From Anaerolineae bacterium CG2_30_64_16 (GTDB lineage: Bacteria; Chloroflexota; Anaerolineae; CG2-30-64-16), in contig MNXL01000037.1 in assembly GCA_001871755.1 (NCBI GenBank), forward strand, positions 1 through 6,384: a DNA stretch of 6,384 nucleotides, given 5' to 3'. Made by a program: the position numbers and the translations under genes. Of this stretch, positions 6,168 through 6,384 are shown in pieces (position 1 is the stretch's first letter; the number at the start of each line of letters is the position of its first letter). A model generated the notes under the pieces. That model saw nothing but the letters and a program-made list of their open reading frames with translations. It did not search any database and was not told the origin of the DNA.

Positions 6168-6327
6168 CAGTGAAGCATCTCGGCGTTCATGGGTGCGAGG
6201 TATCCTCTCAAAAAGGCGGGGACAAATCTGCTCAAGCCGAGTCCGTGACTCGGCGGGCGAGCGGCGGATCACGGATCCGCCTTGAGCTGCCCCGGACTAA
6301 GGATACGGTGCGAGAGATGCTTCACTG
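6168..6327. repeat. Palindrome interrupted by the MITE-like element
   Basis: CAGTGAAGCATCTC (6168-6181) and GAGATGCTTCACTG (6314-6327) are perfect 14-bp inverted copies. Removing the 6200-6306 element and one 8-bp target copy leaves a hairpin with a 14-bp stem and an 18-nt loop, so the palindrome is older and served as the landing site. The arm sequence resembles dispersed repeats containing GAAGCATCTC that I recall from many environmental genomes. Confidence 0.65.
6200..6306. mobile_element. 107-bp MITE-like element with 8-bp target duplication
   Basis: The element starts GTATCCT and ends AGGATAC, a perfect 7-bp terminal inverted repeat. It is flanked by GGTGCGAG at 6192-6199 and again at 6307-6314, a perfect 8-bp target duplication, which marks a transposition event. 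It is too short to encode a transposase. Inside, GCTCAAG (6230-6236) pairs with CTTGAGC (6281-6287) and encloses two perfect hairpins with 8-bp stems and three-base loops: GCCGAGTC-CGT-GACTCGGC (6236-6254) and GGCGGATC-ACG-GATCCGCC (6263-6281). The whole could fold as a three-way junction. The parent transposase family cannot be named from the ends; 8-bp duplications occur in several IS families. Confidence 0.8.
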
Positions 6328-6384
6328 ACAGACGCCCAAAAGCGCATTTTGTGACCGTGTCGAGGTATAGAGGGCAGGTCAGAC

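Larger units (their letters stand above)
5922..6191. other. Non-coding leader region with simple repeats
   Basis: No credible gene on either strand. A minus-strand frame is open here continuously with the ligase-like gene, but its residues (for example LAFYALRFTLYC, TRYASRNTPYHF) come from degenerate repeats, not a protein domain. Visible structure: GCGT-rich short repeats at 5946-5963, a tandem 11-mer at 6007-6031, a small CGGCT-GGA-AGCCG hairpin near 6064, and a possible promoter at 5989-6017. The last 57 bases of the window (6328-6384) show nothing beyond a weak CAAAA-TTTTG stem. Confidence 0.6.

Noticed and set aside
5922..6272. Extending the ligase-like protein 117 residues upstream to an ATG at 6272
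   Set aside because: The extension runs through simple repeats and into the MITE-like element, has no domain similarity or signal sequence that I recognise, and the ATG at 5921 has a good AGGA site.
6337..6351. CAAAA-GCGCA-TTTTG as a terminator
   Set aside because: The stem is only five A/T-rich pairs with no following T-run and no gene known to end there.

Overview
The window looks like GC-rich chromosomal DNA from an environmental bacterium, most plausibly Chloroflexota (Anaerolineae/Caldilineae type). That assignment is an inference from three things: a very large ligase-TPR membrane protein with a WecA-like partner, the DUF4160/DUF2442 pair, and the density of small palindromic repeats. 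No rRNA, tRNA or other phylogenetic marker is present. Every gene I can support lies on the minus strand, so transcription runs from high to low coordinates.

Right to left: positions 5922-6384 hold no credible gene, but contain simple repeats, a possible promoter, and a 107-bp MITE-like element (6200-6306). That element has 7-bp terminal inverted repeats, a perfect 8-bp target duplication, and two internal perfect hairpins. It sits between the arms of an older palindrome (6168-6181 / 6314-6327). Next comes a two-gene operon for surface or secreted glycan assembly: an approximately 1211-aa O-antigen-ligase-family membrane protein with a TPR tail (2286-5921), and a WecA/TagO-type polyprenyl-phosphate HexNAc-1-phosphate transferase (1291-2289) joined to it by an ATGA overlap. 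The transferase would start a lipid-linked glycan; the ligase-like protein would polymerise it or move it to a final acceptor. The ligase gene carries an in-frame 34-bp palindrome (4357-4390) in a linker between membrane segments.

Positions 1-1224 are an accessory block. Two overlapping small genes, DUF4160 (846-1082) and DUF2442 (533-865), are bracketed by two almost identical inverted copies (411-521 and 1131-1224) of a roughly 94-bp repeat whose ends resemble those of the MITE at 6200. To the left is a HigB/HigA toxin-antitoxin locus that appears to have been broken twice. The left repeat copy has replaced the higB start codon, and a GTATCCTC-type end at position 57 cuts higA after about 17 codons.

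The most notable content is this family of small GTATCCT-ended elements: four ends or copies in 6.4 kb, two of them at breaks in one TA locus and two bracketing a gene pair. I see no CRISPR array, transposase, phage gene or RNA gene.
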